Below are positions 36,560 through 44,723 of a DNA stretch of 64,000 bases, in pieces. A program made the translations under genes and the position numbers. Position 1 is the first letter of the stretch, and every line of letters starts with the position of its first letter. Location: positions 1,178,001-1,242,000 of the forward strand of contig OY776489.1 in the NCBI GenBank assembly GCA_963675655.1, given 5' to 3'. The DNA is from CAXXOK01 sp963675655 (GTDB taxonomy: Bacteria; Bacillota; Clostridia; Christensenellales; Aristaeellaceae). Below the pieces are notes generated by a model. The model saw only the letters and a program-made list of their open reading frames with translations, was not told the origin of the DNA and made no database searches.

Positions 36560-37020
36560 GAGCGGGGTTTTTACGCCCCTACGTGTGCTTTTTACCCTAA
36601 TTCCGCTGGTAAAACAAGCATCCGTGGGTGGCTCGGCGGGCGGCGGACGATCAGGAGGATGGTAACACTTTTGTCAATCCTATTTTCAGACATCTGAAAA
36701 ATTCAGAAATATTAGTCATGTGGATTTATCCATTACAATTATAGAAAGGCCAGGGTATCCTGTTTCAATAACACAGGAATCGACCCCTGTTTTCATTGTA
36801 ACCAAAAGGTAGAACAGAAAAAGAATAGAAACCTATTCAGCTTTATCAATCAAAGGATAATAGCAGTTACGCCGATAAATGAGGTTTTCATTGTTAATTT
36901 TTAAAAAAGGTACTATTGAGTATAAAAAGTAAATTGGCTTAACGCGCATTCATCATCATATGCTTCCCTTACGCCACAAGAGCGATCGCAGCATCGCTCT
37001 TTCCATTTTCCTGTCAGCCA
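36560..37020. other. A+T-rich gap between divergent moxR and ylxM
   Basis: No gene with a ribosome-binding site is seen. The stretch is more A+T-rich than its surroundings. It holds an inverted repeat TTTTCAGA-CA-TCTGAAAA (36683-36700), a looser hairpin around 36763-36800 (CCTGT/ACAGG inside GGGT/ACCC), and a perfect 9-bp stem AAGAGCGAT/ATCGCTCTT at 36978-37001 resembling a terminator with a weak T-tract. A terminator has no obvious gene to serve here, so a small RNA is possible. Confidence 0.4.
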
Positions 37021-37027
37021 AAAACGC

Positions 37028-37057
37028 TTGACACCCCCTGCCTCCCCGTGCTATACT
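37028..37057 (+). promoter_or_regulatory. Promoter of ylxM-ffh
   Basis: TTGACA (37028-37033), an 18-bp spacer and TATACT (37052-37057), about 50 bp before the GTG of ylxM. Confidence 0.82.
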
Positions 37058-37110
37058 GCGACCGTTGTCAAGCGATATTCCCTGACAGCAACCGGAAAGG
37101 ATGAGGCTCC

Positions 37111-37491
37111 GTGAGCGGCGCGCAAAGCCCGGAAGTACGGCTGAAACACAGTGTACAGCTCAGCACGCTGTGCGCCTGCTATGGCGGGCTGCTAACGCCC
37201 AAACAGCGGCAGGCATTGCTGCTGCACTGCGACGAGGACCTGACTTTGGCGGAAATCGCCGAGGAGATGCAGGTCAGCCGCCAAAGCGTACACGAGCTGA
37301 TCACCCGGTCGGAGCAAAAGCTACGCCGTTATGAAGCGGCGCTGAAACTGGCGCAGCAGGGGCAGGAAACGCGCAAGGCGCTCACCGATGCCATTACCGC
37401 GCTGGATGCCGGGCAGGCCGCCGAAAGCCGCGCCATTTTAACCCGGCTCATGACAATGTTGGACGAGGAGGAACCCGCACATGGCGTTTGA
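37111..37491 (+). CDS. ylxM: YlxM, DNA-binding-like SRP-associated protein
   Basis: 126 residues starting at GTG 37111, with GGAAAGG upstream. Its centre is a sigma-70 region 4-like helix-turn-helix: LTPKQRQALLLHCDEDLTLA then EIAEEMQVSRQSVHELITRS, followed by a charged helix. YlxM is encoded with ffh throughout Firmicutes and is proposed to modulate the signal recognition particle. It overlaps ffh by 11 bp, so the two are translationally coupled. Confidence 0.9.
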   Translation: MSGAQSPEVRLKHSVQLSTLCACYGGLLTPKQRQALLLHCDEDLTLAEIAEEMQVSRQSVHELITRSEQKLRRYEAALKLAQQGQETRKALTDAITALDAGQAAESRAILTRLMTMLDEEEPAHGV

Positions 37492-38800
37492 GGGTCTCAG
37501 CCAAAAACTTTCGGCAGCGCTGGGCAAATTTGCCGCCCGCGGCAAGCTGACCGAGCAGACCGTAAAAGAAGGCGTGCGCGAAGTGCGCGTGGCGCTTTTG
37601 GAAGCGGACGTAAACTACCTTGTCGTAAAGGATTTTTGCAAGCGCATCACCGAGCGCTGCGTAGGCCAGCAGGTGCTGGATAGTTTAACCCCCGGCCAGC
37701 AGGTCATCAAGATCGTCGCCGAGGAAATGACAGAGCTCATGGGCACGCAAAACGCGCGCCTCACATGGAGCAGCAGCGTTCCTACCATATATATGCTCTG
37801 CGGTTTGCAGGGCGCCGGTAAAACCACCATGGCCGCAAAGCTCGCGGGCTACCTGCAAAAGGACGGCAAAAAGCCGTGTCTGGCCGCGTGCGATATTTAC
37901 CGCCCGGCCGCCATTAAGCAGTTGCAGGTGGTAGGCGAGCAGGTTAAGGTGCCGGTGTACGAGCACGGCACGCAGGACCCGGTGAAAACCGCGCTGGAAG
38001 CTGTGGAATACGCCCGCGACCATGGCCGCGACGTGCTGATTATCGATACCGCCGGCCGCCTGCACATCGACGAAGCGTTGATGGACGAGCTGGCGCGCAT
38101 CAAGGCGCAGGTGAAGCCGCAGGAAATCCTGTTTACGGTGGACGCCATGACCGGTCAGGACGCGGTAACCGTCGCCAAGACGTTTGATGAAAAACTCGGC
38201 ATCGACGGCGTAATTTTAACCAAGCTGGACGGCGATACCCGCGGCGGCGCGGCGCTTTCCATTAAAGCGGTGGTCGGCAAGCCCATCAAGTTCAGCGGTA
38301 TCGGCGAAAAGTTAGCCGACATTGAGCCTTTCCACCCCGACCGCATGGCGCGCCGCATCCTCGGCATGGGCGATGTGATGACCCTGATTGAAAAAGCGCA
38401 GGAAGCCACCGACCCCGAAGCCTTACAAAAACTCTCCCGCCGCAGCCCCACCGACCTGACGCTGGAAGATTTTCTGGCGCAGATGCAGCAGATGAAGAAA
38501 ATGGGCGGCTTGAAAAGTCTGGTCGGTATGCTGCCCGGCGCAGGCAAGCTGGGCGATGTGGATATTGACGATGACGCGATGAAAAAGCCCGAAGCGATCA
38601 TCCGCTCCATGACCCCGCGCGAGCGCCGCAACCCCAACCTGCTTAACGCCAGCCGCCGCAAACGCATCGCCGCGGGCAGCGGCACCACCGTGCAGGATGT
38701 CAACAGCCTGATGCGCCAGTTCGACCAAATGCGCGATATGATGAAGAAGATGATGGGCAACAAGGGCATGGCGCGCCGCATGATGCGCAACTTCAAGTAA
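37481..38800 (+). CDS. ffh: Signal recognition particle protein Ffh (SRP54)
   Basis: 439 residues, normal length. The N domain (1-85) contains LTEQTVKEGVREVRVALLEADVN. In the GTPase domain are G1 GLQGAGKTT (about 108-116), DIYRPAAIKQLQ, G3 DTAGRLHIDE, G4 TKLDGDTRGGAA and the closing GIGEKLADIEPFHP. The M domain (about 300-439) is methionine-rich and ends QMRDMMKKMMGNKGMARRMM, binding signal sequences and 4.5S RNA. It targets nascent membrane and secreted proteins to FtsY and the translocon. ftsY is not in the window. A 116-bp gap leads to rpsP. Confidence 0.97.
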   Translation: MAFEGLSQKLSAALGKFAARGKLTEQTVKEGVREVRVALLEADVNYLVVKDFCKRITERCVGQQVLDSLTPGQQVIKIVAEEMTELMGTQNARLTWSSSVPTIYMLCGLQGAGKTTMAAKLAGYLQKDGKKPCLAACDIYRPAAIKQLQVVGEQVKVPVYEHGTQDPVKTALEAVEYARDHGRDVLIIDTAGRLHIDEALMDELARIKAQVKPQEILFTVDAMTGQDAVTVAKTFDEKLGIDGVILTKLDGDTRGGAALSIKAVVGKPIKFSGIGEKLADIEPFHPDRMARRILGMGDVMTLIEKAQEATDPEALQKLSRRSPTDLTLEDFLAQMQQMKKMGGLKSLVGMLPGAGKLGDVDIDDDAMKKPEAIIRSMTPRERRNPNLLNASRRKRIAAGSGTTVQDVNSLMRQFDQMRDMMKKMMGNKGMARRMMRNFK

Positions 38801-38916
38801 GCAGGCAAAGCACACGTTTAAAACGCAGTCGTCCTTCACACTTGTGATTGACATAAATAACCTTGGGCCGCAACCGGCGCAATCCGCCCGGCCCTAAAAA
38901 ATTGGAGGAAACCACC

Positions 38917-39162
38917 ATGGTCAAGATTCGTCTGAAAAGAATGGGTATGAAGAAACAGCCTTTCTACCGCGTCGTCGTTGCGGATATCACCAGCCCCCGC
39001 GATGGCCGCAACATCGCCGAGATCGGTTATTATGATCCCATGACCGAGCCGGCCACCATCAAAATTGATGAAGAAGCCGCCAAGAAATGGCTCGGCAACG
39101 GCGCTCAGCCTACCGATACCGTACGCACCCTGCTCAAAAAGAGCGGCATCCTGGAGGCGTAA
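38917..39162 (+). CDS. rpsP: 30S ribosomal protein S16
   Basis: 81 residues from ATG 38917, preceded by TTGGAGG; the upstream in-frame extension to 38863 is not coding. MVKIRLKRMGMKKQPFYRVV and SPRDGRNIAEIGYYDP are S16 hallmarks, and GAQPTDTVRTLLKKSGI is the C-terminal helix. It is needed for 30S assembly. Five bases separate it from khpA. Confidence 0.97.
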   Translation: MVKIRLKRMGMKKQPFYRVVVADITSPRDGRNIAEIGYYDPMTEPATIKIDEEAAKKWLGNGAQPTDTVRTLLKKSGILEA

Positions 39163-39167
39163 GCTCT

Positions 39168-39395
39168 ATGCAAGAGCTTGTATTGTACATCGCCAAATCT
39201 TTGGTGGACAACAAGGACGCCGTTACCGTGGAAGAAACGGTCGGTCCCGAGGCCACCATTTTGGAGCTGCACGTAGCGCCGGAGGATATGGGCAAAGTGA
39301 TCGGCAAGCAGGGTCGCATTGCCAAGGCCATCCGCGCAGTGGTACGCGCGGCAACCGCCAAAAACCAGAAACCGGTTTTTGTGGAGATTCAGTAA
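39168..39395 (+). CDS. khpA: KhpA, KH-domain RNA-binding protein
   Basis: 75 residues: one KH domain with the GXXG loop in GKVIGKQGRIAKAIRAVV (about residues 43-60). Its ribosome-binding site (CTGGAGG) lies within the end of rpsP. KhpA forms a dimer, often with KhpB, and influences cell division and elongation genes in Firmicutes. It usually lies directly before rimM; here a terminator and 0.8 kb intervene. Confidence 0.93.
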   Translation: MQELVLYIAKSLVDNKDAVTVEETVGPEATILELHVAPEDMGKVIGKQGRIAKAIRAVVRAATAKNQKPVFVEIQ

Positions 39396-39455
39396 TTTCG
39401 TGTCGTTTATTTCCGGCATGATAACCCGCAGGCGCCGCCCGAAAGGGCGGGGCCT

Positions 39456-39481
39456 GTTAGCCTTTGCTGAGACAGTTTTTT
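39456..39481 (+). terminator. Terminator after khpA
   Basis: A CTGTTAGC/GCTGAGACAG imperfect stem is followed by seven T's (39475-39481). A GCCGCCC-GAA-GGGCGGGGC hairpin lies just before it. It splits the usual rpsP-khpA-rimM-trmD operon. Confidence 0.65.
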
Positions 39482-40218
39482 ACAGTGCGTCGCGGCAGGG
39501 CTACCCGCAGCGGCGCGTTTTCTGTTGTTTGGATGTTGCTTTCAGCCCGCTTGTATAGAAATGTCGCTGCTATGGTGTAACCGTCACTGCAAAAATATGG
39601 CTGTCGCTGGAACAAGGGCCGAACACAGACCGGCAACTGACGGATATACTGCTAGGCGCGCCCGTACCAGGAATCCACAAATCCTGCCGGGCGCTAGCGG
39701 AGCAGGGAAAAATTAAGCGATGCGGCAGCCCCCTCCAAAACCGGCTGACCGCGGTAAACCCAAGCCAGACGCACCTTAAAACGCAAGCATCTACCCATGC
39801 TTTCCGCGAAGAAGCCTTGAAAACGCGAAGGAACCGTCGGCGCATAGAGGCGAAAACCAAAGTTGCATAGGCTTCGCAGCATGGAATCGATATTGAAGCC
39901 CTTCAAAATGGCCGCCGCTGGGTTCTGCCGGGAAAAGGCAACGGCTCCCAAAATGCGATGCGTGAAAATACACATCCGCATTCTGGGTGGATTCCTTCAG
40001 CGCATGGATGATCCGCACGCACTATACAGCATCGTTTTGCCGGATATGCCGCAATGCCGAACCCTCTGGTTAAAATTGCCGCCGCTTGTAAAAAGCCGTA
40101 CCCGATTGATGTGCTATGGATTTCGCAAAGCGGCGATATTCTTTTTGATTCCTGCAAACCTGTCACGAAATAAAACTACACACGCACCCGTAAATACCCA
40201 TTCCCGAAAGGAGCCACT
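39482..40218. other. 0.74-kb gap between khpA and rimM without a supported gene
   Basis: Only short overlapping frames on both strands are present, with no ribosome-binding sites, hydrophobic patterns or family signatures. Composition resembles the surrounding chromosome rather than the A+T-rich island. It could be a decayed gene or encode a structured RNA; I match it to no RNase P, tmRNA, 6S or riboswitch pattern. rimM must have its own promoter here, but I see no clear one. Confidence 0.5.
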
Positions 40219-40740
40219 ATGCTCAAGCCATATCTGCTGCTGGGCACCATTGTAAAGCCGCAGGGCATCCACGGCGAGGTGAAGCTGCGCCACGAAACGG
40301 ATGATCCCGCCCGGTTTACGGAGCTGAGCACCGTCTATTTTCTAAATGGAGAAAAGTACGACCCCATTACCGTATTGTCCGCGCGCGTATCAGGCAGCGA
40401 TGCTTTCCTCACGCTGGAGGGCATTACCGACCGGGACGCCGCCGAGGCACTGCGCGGCCGGGAAATCTACATCGACCGCGCCCATGCCCGGGAACTGGAT
40501 GATAACGAGGTGTTCATCGTCGATTTGATCGGCGTAAAGGCCGAGGACGAAGGGGGCAACCCCATCGGCACGCTGAAGGACGTGCTGCAAAACGGCGGCA
40601 CGGACGTGCTGGTGTTTTCTACGCCCCAAGGCATGCTGATGGCGCCGTTTTTACAAAAGTTGGTGCTCTCGCTGGATACGCAGGCCGGGCGCATGGTGCT
40701 GGACGCGCAAACCCTTGCGGAAGTCGGGCTGTACGCATGA
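40219..40740 (+). CDS. rimM: Ribosome maturation factor RimM
   Basis: 173 residues, AAAGGAG before the ATG. The N-terminal RimM domain begins LLLGTIVKPQGIHGEVKLR, the family signature. The C-terminal PRC-barrel domain covers about 95-173 (FIVDLIGVKAEDEGGNPIG, then QKLVLSLD). RimM helps mature the 30S head and binds S19. It overlaps trmD by ATGA. Confidence 0.95.
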   Translation: MLKPYLLLGTIVKPQGIHGEVKLRHETDDPARFTELSTVYFLNGEKYDPITVLSARVSGSDAFLTLEGITDRDAAEALRGREIYIDRAHARELDDNEVFIVDLIGVKAEDEGGNPIGTLKDVLQNGGTDVLVFSTPQGMLMAPFLQKLVLSLDTQAGRMVLDAQTLAEVGLYA

Positions 40741-41513
40741 AAATTGCCATACTCACCATCTTCCCCGAAATGTTTGCAAGCGTGCTGTCCGCCAGCATTC
40801 TGGGGCGGGCGCAGGCCGAAGGCCTGCTGACTGCCGAAGCGGTGGATATACGCCCGTACAGCATCCAAAAGCATAAAAACACAGACGATTATCCCTTCGG
40901 CGGCGGCGCGGGCATGGTGATGACCGCCCAACCCATTGTGGACGCGGTGCGCGATGCGCGTGCACGCGGCTTTGCCGGCCCCTGCCTGTACATGAGCCCC
41001 CGCGGCAAGCCGTTGACCCAGCAAAAGGTGCAGGCGCTTGCGCAGGAAGAGGGCTTTATTCTACTGTGCGGCCATTACGAGGGTGTGGATCAGCGCGCGC
41101 TGGATATGGTGGTCGATGAGGAAATTTCCCTCGGCGATTTTGTGCTCACCGGCGGCGAGCTGGCTGCCATGGCCGTAGTGGATGCCGTCGCGCGGCTGGT
41201 GCCGGGCGTACTGGGCAGCAGCGACAGCGCCGAGGACGAAAGCTTCTCCGCGGGGCTGCTGGAATATCCGCAGTATACGCGCCCCCGCGAGTTTGAGGGC
41301 CGCACGGTGCCGGCGGTGCTGCTGGGCGGCAACCATGCCGAAATCAACGCGTGGCGGCGCAAACAGGCGCTGCTGGAAACCTGCCGCCGCCGTCCCGATC
41401 TGTTTGCCACAGCCCCCATGACCGCGCAGGAGCGCGCGGATACCCTGCGCACAGTAGCGCAAGAAACCCCGCAGGAGAACGTAAAAACGGAGCCTGCCCC
41501 GCAGACTCCATAA
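40737..41513 (+). CDS. trmD: tRNA (guanine-N1)-methyltransferase TrmD
   Basis: 258 residues. It methylates G37 in tRNAs using S-adenosylmethionine and so prevents frameshifting. Motifs: KIAILTIFPEMFASVLSASI at the start, DDYPFGGGAGMVM, YMSPRGKPLTQQKVQAL, LCGHYEGVDQR and ISLGDFVLTGGELAAMAV (trefoil-knot cofactor site), then YPQYTRP. rplS, which often follows, is missing; a tandem repeat array follows instead. Confidence 0.97.
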   Translation: MKIAILTIFPEMFASVLSASILGRAQAEGLLTAEAVDIRPYSIQKHKNTDDYPFGGGAGMVMTAQPIVDAVRDARARGFAGPCLYMSPRGKPLTQQKVQALAQEEGFILLCGHYEGVDQRALDMVVDEEISLGDFVLTGGELAAMAVVDAVARLVPGVLGSSDSAEDESFSAGLLEYPQYTRPREFEGRTVPAVLLGGNHAEINAWRRKQALLETCRRRPDLFATAPMTAQERADTLRTVAQETPQENVKTEPAPQTP

Positions 41514-41659
41514 AAAATATGGTTTTGTTTCCCTGCCCCGCAGGGAAACCGACAGCCCGGCCGTTACAAGAAAGAGGGGGCTTTCCCGGCAGCGCATGCG
41601 TAGCCGCACGGTACAGCCTTTATTGAGAAACGCGGCACAGCAGACGCGGCTTTATCGTG

Positions 41660-42215
41660 TGAATGCAGTGTATTTACAAGGAAAAAGGCTTCTCTCTACC
41701 GCGTATAAAGGCAGTAGGTTTGCAAGGGCAAACGTCTTTTCATGCAGTGTATAAGCCCCTAACATGCAGCTTCCTTGCAAAGCACACTTTCGCAGGCAGT
41801 GTATTTACAAGGAAAAAGGCTTCTCTCTACCGCGTATAAAGGCAGTAGGTTTGCAAGGGCAAACGTCTTTTCATGCAGTGCATAAGCCCCAACATGCAGC
41901 TTCCTTGTAAAGTACACTTTCGCGGGCAGTGTATTTACAAGGAAAAAGGCTTCTCTCTACCGCGTATAAAGGCAGTAGGTTTGCAAGGGCAAACGTCTTT
42001 TCATGCAATGCATAAGCCCCCAACATGCAGCTTCCTTGCAAAGTACACTTTCGCAGGCGGTGTATTTACAAGGAAAAAGGCTTCTCCCTACCGCGTATAA
42101 AGGCAGTAGGTTTGCAAGGGTAAACGTCTTTTCATGCAGTGCATAAGCCCCCCCACATACAGCTTCCTTGCAAAGTACACTTTCGCAGGCGGTTTCTCCC
42201 TACGTAAACGTCATA
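41660..42215. repeat. Extragenic tandem array, 131-bp period (family E)
   Basis: No gene is supported in 41514-42390. A unit beginning GCAGTGTATTTACAAGGA recurs at 41665, 41796, 41926 and 42057 (intervals 131, 130, 131), and a partial fifth begins near 42187. Each unit has TTGCAAGG and CCTTGCAA arms about 50 bp apart plus CTCTACCGCGTATAAAGGC, so it can fold back. The array lies between convergent trmD and a 2H phosphoesterase gene. Confidence 0.88.
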
Positions 42216-42390
42216 CATTTGCAAGGAAAAGCAACGTCTCGGTAACGCATGCATAAGCGCATGGCACGTGCTTTTCTTAAAAAGACGGGACACGCCAGGC
42301 AATTTCGCCAACAACATATGCCGTCACCGCCAGCGTTTTCCCAGATGCCCTACGGCCTGCGGCCAACCCCACATAACAGTGCCGAACAGC

Positions 42391-42909
42391 CTACCGGTTA
42401 TTTTGCAGGGGAAAGCGCACCAGAAACTTCTCCGGCGGATACTCGTATATCGATACGCGTTCCACCTTCGTGGCAAAGGGCGTAAACGCCTCGGCTACCA
42501 GCGGAATCGCCCGCAGTATGTTCTCGCGGGGTTCGTCCATCAGCAGGGTAATGTGGGGTACCCAATCGTGCGCGCCCTGCGCGGGCACATCCGGCGAAAC
42601 GGCGTTATGCAGCGCCATCAGCTCGCAGTTGACCGCCGGGGCGATGAACAGCACCCTTTCACCAAATAAACCTAGATTTGAAAGCGATACGGAAAACGCG
42701 TTCGTTTCACCGCAGGCATTTTCCGCCCGCACCAGCGCCTCCGGCGAATCCTGCGGAGAAAACTGCCCCACCGTAATATGGTAGGGAATATTCGGGCGCG
42801 GCTTGAGCGGCAGACCCGCTTTAAGCAGCATTTGAAACAGCGCCTCCATGCGCACGTTGGCCTCGTCGTCCAGTTCTGCGATCAGGTAAACGTATTTTTC
42901 TTCCGTCAT
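42391..42909 (-). CDS. 2H phosphoesterase (2'-5' RNA ligase-like)
   Basis: 172 residues from ATG 42909; the upstream extension to 42957 has no ribosome-binding site. Two HXT motifs mark the 2H superfamily: YHITVGQF (about residue 43) and PHITLLMD (about residue 118). The fold's bilobal pattern fits the LigT/CPDase-like group that opens cyclic phosphodiesters. The biological substrate is unknown. It converges on the family E array. Confidence 0.82.
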   Translation of the reverse strand: MTEEKYVYLIAELDDEANVRMEALFQMLLKAGLPLKPRPNIPYHITVGQFSPQDSPEALVRAENACGETNAFSVSLSNLGLFGERVLFIAPAVNCELMALHNAVSPDVPAQGAHDWVPHITLLMDEPRENILRAIPLVAEAFTPFATKVERVSIYEYPPEKFLVRFPLQNNR

Positions 42910-43017
42910 GGGCTGTTCCCCTTCCCGGTGTATCGGCTTTGCTTTATTATCCCACATCCGCAGCCGGTTTTCAACGTTTGCCGGCAGAAACCGTATGAGT
43001 ACAGGAGGGCGAAAACC

Positions 43018-43407
43018 ATGTTTTTACGCAAGTCGTTCGTTGCCATCGGGCCGCTGCTTCTCTGCCTGCTGCTATGCGTGCTGTTTCGTTGGCTGGACGC
43101 GTTTTTGGCGGCGGATCGTTTTTTGCCCTATCTGCTCAAAGGGCTTTTATTGGGTGCGGCGCTGGGGCTGGTGCTGCCTGTGGGCGGCATTGCTACGCGC
43201 AGCAATGGGCTTACGGGCTACCTGTTCGTAGCCGCCGGGCTTTTGGGGGTTACGCTGCTCATGCAGTACCTGCAGGTTACGGGCGCTGTGCGCCTTGCGG
43301 TACTGGAGGCGGTGATCGGCGTCAACGGGCAGGTCGTACTGGTGGAAAGCACCGTGGCGGCCTTTTGCACGCTCACAGCCGCCCTGCACCGCAAGCGCCG
43401 CGCGTAA
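43018..43407 (+). CDS. Small multi-pass membrane protein of unknown function
   Basis: 129 residues from ATG 43018 (CAGGAGGG upstream); the frame is open further upstream, but that part is antisense to the 2H gene. Three to four hydrophobic helices (SFVAIGPLLLCLLLCVLF, LLKGLLLGAALGLVLPVGGI, LTGYLFVAAGLLGVTLLMQY) end in a short basic tail. No family is recognised. It is divergent from the 2H gene by about 110 bp. Confidence 0.65.
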   Translation: MFLRKSFVAIGPLLLCLLLCVLFRWLDAFLAADRFLPYLLKGLLLGAALGLVLPVGGIATRSNGLTGYLFVAAGLLGVTLLMQYLQVTGAVRLAVLEAVIGVNGQVVLVESTVAAFCTLTAALHRKRRA

Positions 43408-43440
43408 GCCGCGGGGCTGCCCTGCCCGCAAGGCATGGCG

Positions 43441-43468
43441 TTACATTTTGTATAGTATGTGGTATACT
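43441..43468 (+). promoter_or_regulatory. Promoter of the YvlD-like/surE genes
   Basis: TTACAT (43441-43446), a 16-bp spacer and TATACT (43463-43468), about 40 bp before the GTG at 43511. Confidence 0.5.
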
Positions 43469-43510
43469 TGGGGTTGAGTATCATTGCTTTATGAAGCGGG
43501 AGGGTAATGC

Positions 43511-43864
43511 GTGTTCGGAGCCATTTTACGGTTCGCGGTGACGGTGGCGGCCATTCCGCTGTGCGCGGAGTATTTACCCGGCGTCCACATGACCGATTGG
43601 ACCAAGGCGCTGCTCATCGGCGCAGTGCTGGCGGTTTTGTACATCATACTCCGTCCGGTCGCCAGACTGCTTTTAAAAGTGTTCAACTGGCTTACACTGG
43701 GGCTTTTGTACGTCGTGGTGGATGCGTGGCTGGTATGGACTGCCATTACCATGCTGGGCGGAGCCGTAACGGTGGATAATTATTGGTGGGCGGTCGCCAT
43801 TGCCTTTGTGGTTAACGCGGCGCGTACCGTTGTGGGCGCCCTGACGGGCAAATTACGGGAGTAG
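43511..43864 (+). CDS. Phage-holin-family-4/YvlD-like membrane protein
   Basis: 117 residues starting at GTG 43511, seven nt after GGGAGG. Four predicted membrane helices: FGAILRFAVTVAAIPLCAEYL, ALLIGAVLAVLYIILRPV, VFNWLTLGLLYVVVDAWLV and YWWAVAIAFVVNAAR. The ILRPVARLLLKVFNWLTLG stretch is typical of chromosomal 'phage holin family protein' (YvlD) genes, which are not prophage parts. It lies 13 bp before surE. Confidence 0.75.
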   Translation: MFGAILRFAVTVAAIPLCAEYLPGVHMTDWTKALLIGAVLAVLYIILRPVARLLLKVFNWLTLGLLYVVVDAWLVWTAITMLGGAVTVDNYWWAVAIAFVVNAARTVVGALTGKLRE

Positions 43865-43877
43865 GAGCTAAAAACAT

Positions 43878-44663
43878 ATGCATATTTTTCTAGTCAACGA
43901 CGACGGCATTCAAAGCACCGGCATCAACGCCCTGTGCAGGGCGGCGGTAGCGCGCGGCCATCAGGTGAGCGTATGCGCGCCCAGCCGCCAGCAAAGCGCC
44001 GCCAGCCACCGCATTACGCTGACCGACCCGATTTACGTGCAGGAGCACGATATGGGTCTTTCCGGCGTAAACGCGTGGGCTATTACCGGCACGCCGACCG
44101 ACTGCGTGCGTTTGGGATTGTTTGAGCTGGTGCGCACCCCTGTGGATGTGCTCATCTCCGGCATCAACGACGGGTACAACGCGGGCATGGCCGTGCATTA
44201 CAGCGGCACCGTCGGCGCAGCCACCGAGGGCGCGCTCAACCGTGTGCGGGCCATGGCTGTAAGCGTACACCACAAAGCAAACGGGTCGCTGTACGATTAT
44301 GTGGCAAAGCTGGCCATTGTCACCGCCGAGCAATACGCGGCGCTGAAAACCCCGCCAGCGACCATCCTGAACATGAACGCGCCCCTGCGCGAGCCGGACG
44401 CGGTGCTCCCCCCGGTGCTCGCGCCGCTTTCCATCGCCAATTATCAGGATACCTACATCCGCCGGGAAAGTCCCCGCAGCGGCGTGTATTATTGGATGAG
44501 CAACGAATGCCGCACCGAGCCGCCCGAAGCAGGCAGCGACTTGGATTTGCTCGGCAAAGGGCACGTAACCTACACCTTTATGGGCAACCCCAGCGAGCAC
44601 AGCAAAAACTATTCCTCCTTCGTAAGCGACCTGTCCGCTCTGTGCTTTGGCGCAGCCGAGTAA
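43878..44663 (+). CDS. surE: 5'-nucleotidase SurE
   Basis: 261 residues. SurE removes phosphate from nucleoside 5'- and 3'-monophosphates. The metal-binding start is IFLVNDDGIQSTGI (D8, D9), with PSRQQSAASHRITL, the specificity loop GTPTDCVRLGLFEL, and SGINDGYNAG (metal-binding Asn) with YSGTVGAATEGAL. The tail FVSDLSALCFGA is a little short but normal. No pcm or nlpD partner is nearby. Confidence 0.94.
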   Translation: MHIFLVNDDGIQSTGINALCRAAVARGHQVSVCAPSRQQSAASHRITLTDPIYVQEHDMGLSGVNAWAITGTPTDCVRLGLFELVRTPVDVLISGINDGYNAGMAVHYSGTVGAATEGALNRVRAMAVSVHHKANGSLYDYVAKLAIVTAEQYAALKTPPATILNMNAPLREPDAVLPPVLAPLSIANYQDTYIRRESPRSGVYYWMSNECRTEPPEAGSDLDLLGKGHVTYTFMGNPSEHSKNYSSFVSDLSALCFGAAE

Positions 44664-44723
44664 CCCCCGCATCCCTTCCGTTTCCCGCTCATTACAGCTT
44701 GCGCAGCAGCGCGTTGGAGGCAC

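Noticed and set aside
36872..36931. A tiny frame beginning MRFSLLIFKKG, resembling a signalling peptide
   Set aside because: It has no ribosome-binding site at usable distance and lies in low-complexity A+T-rich DNA, where such frames arise by chance.
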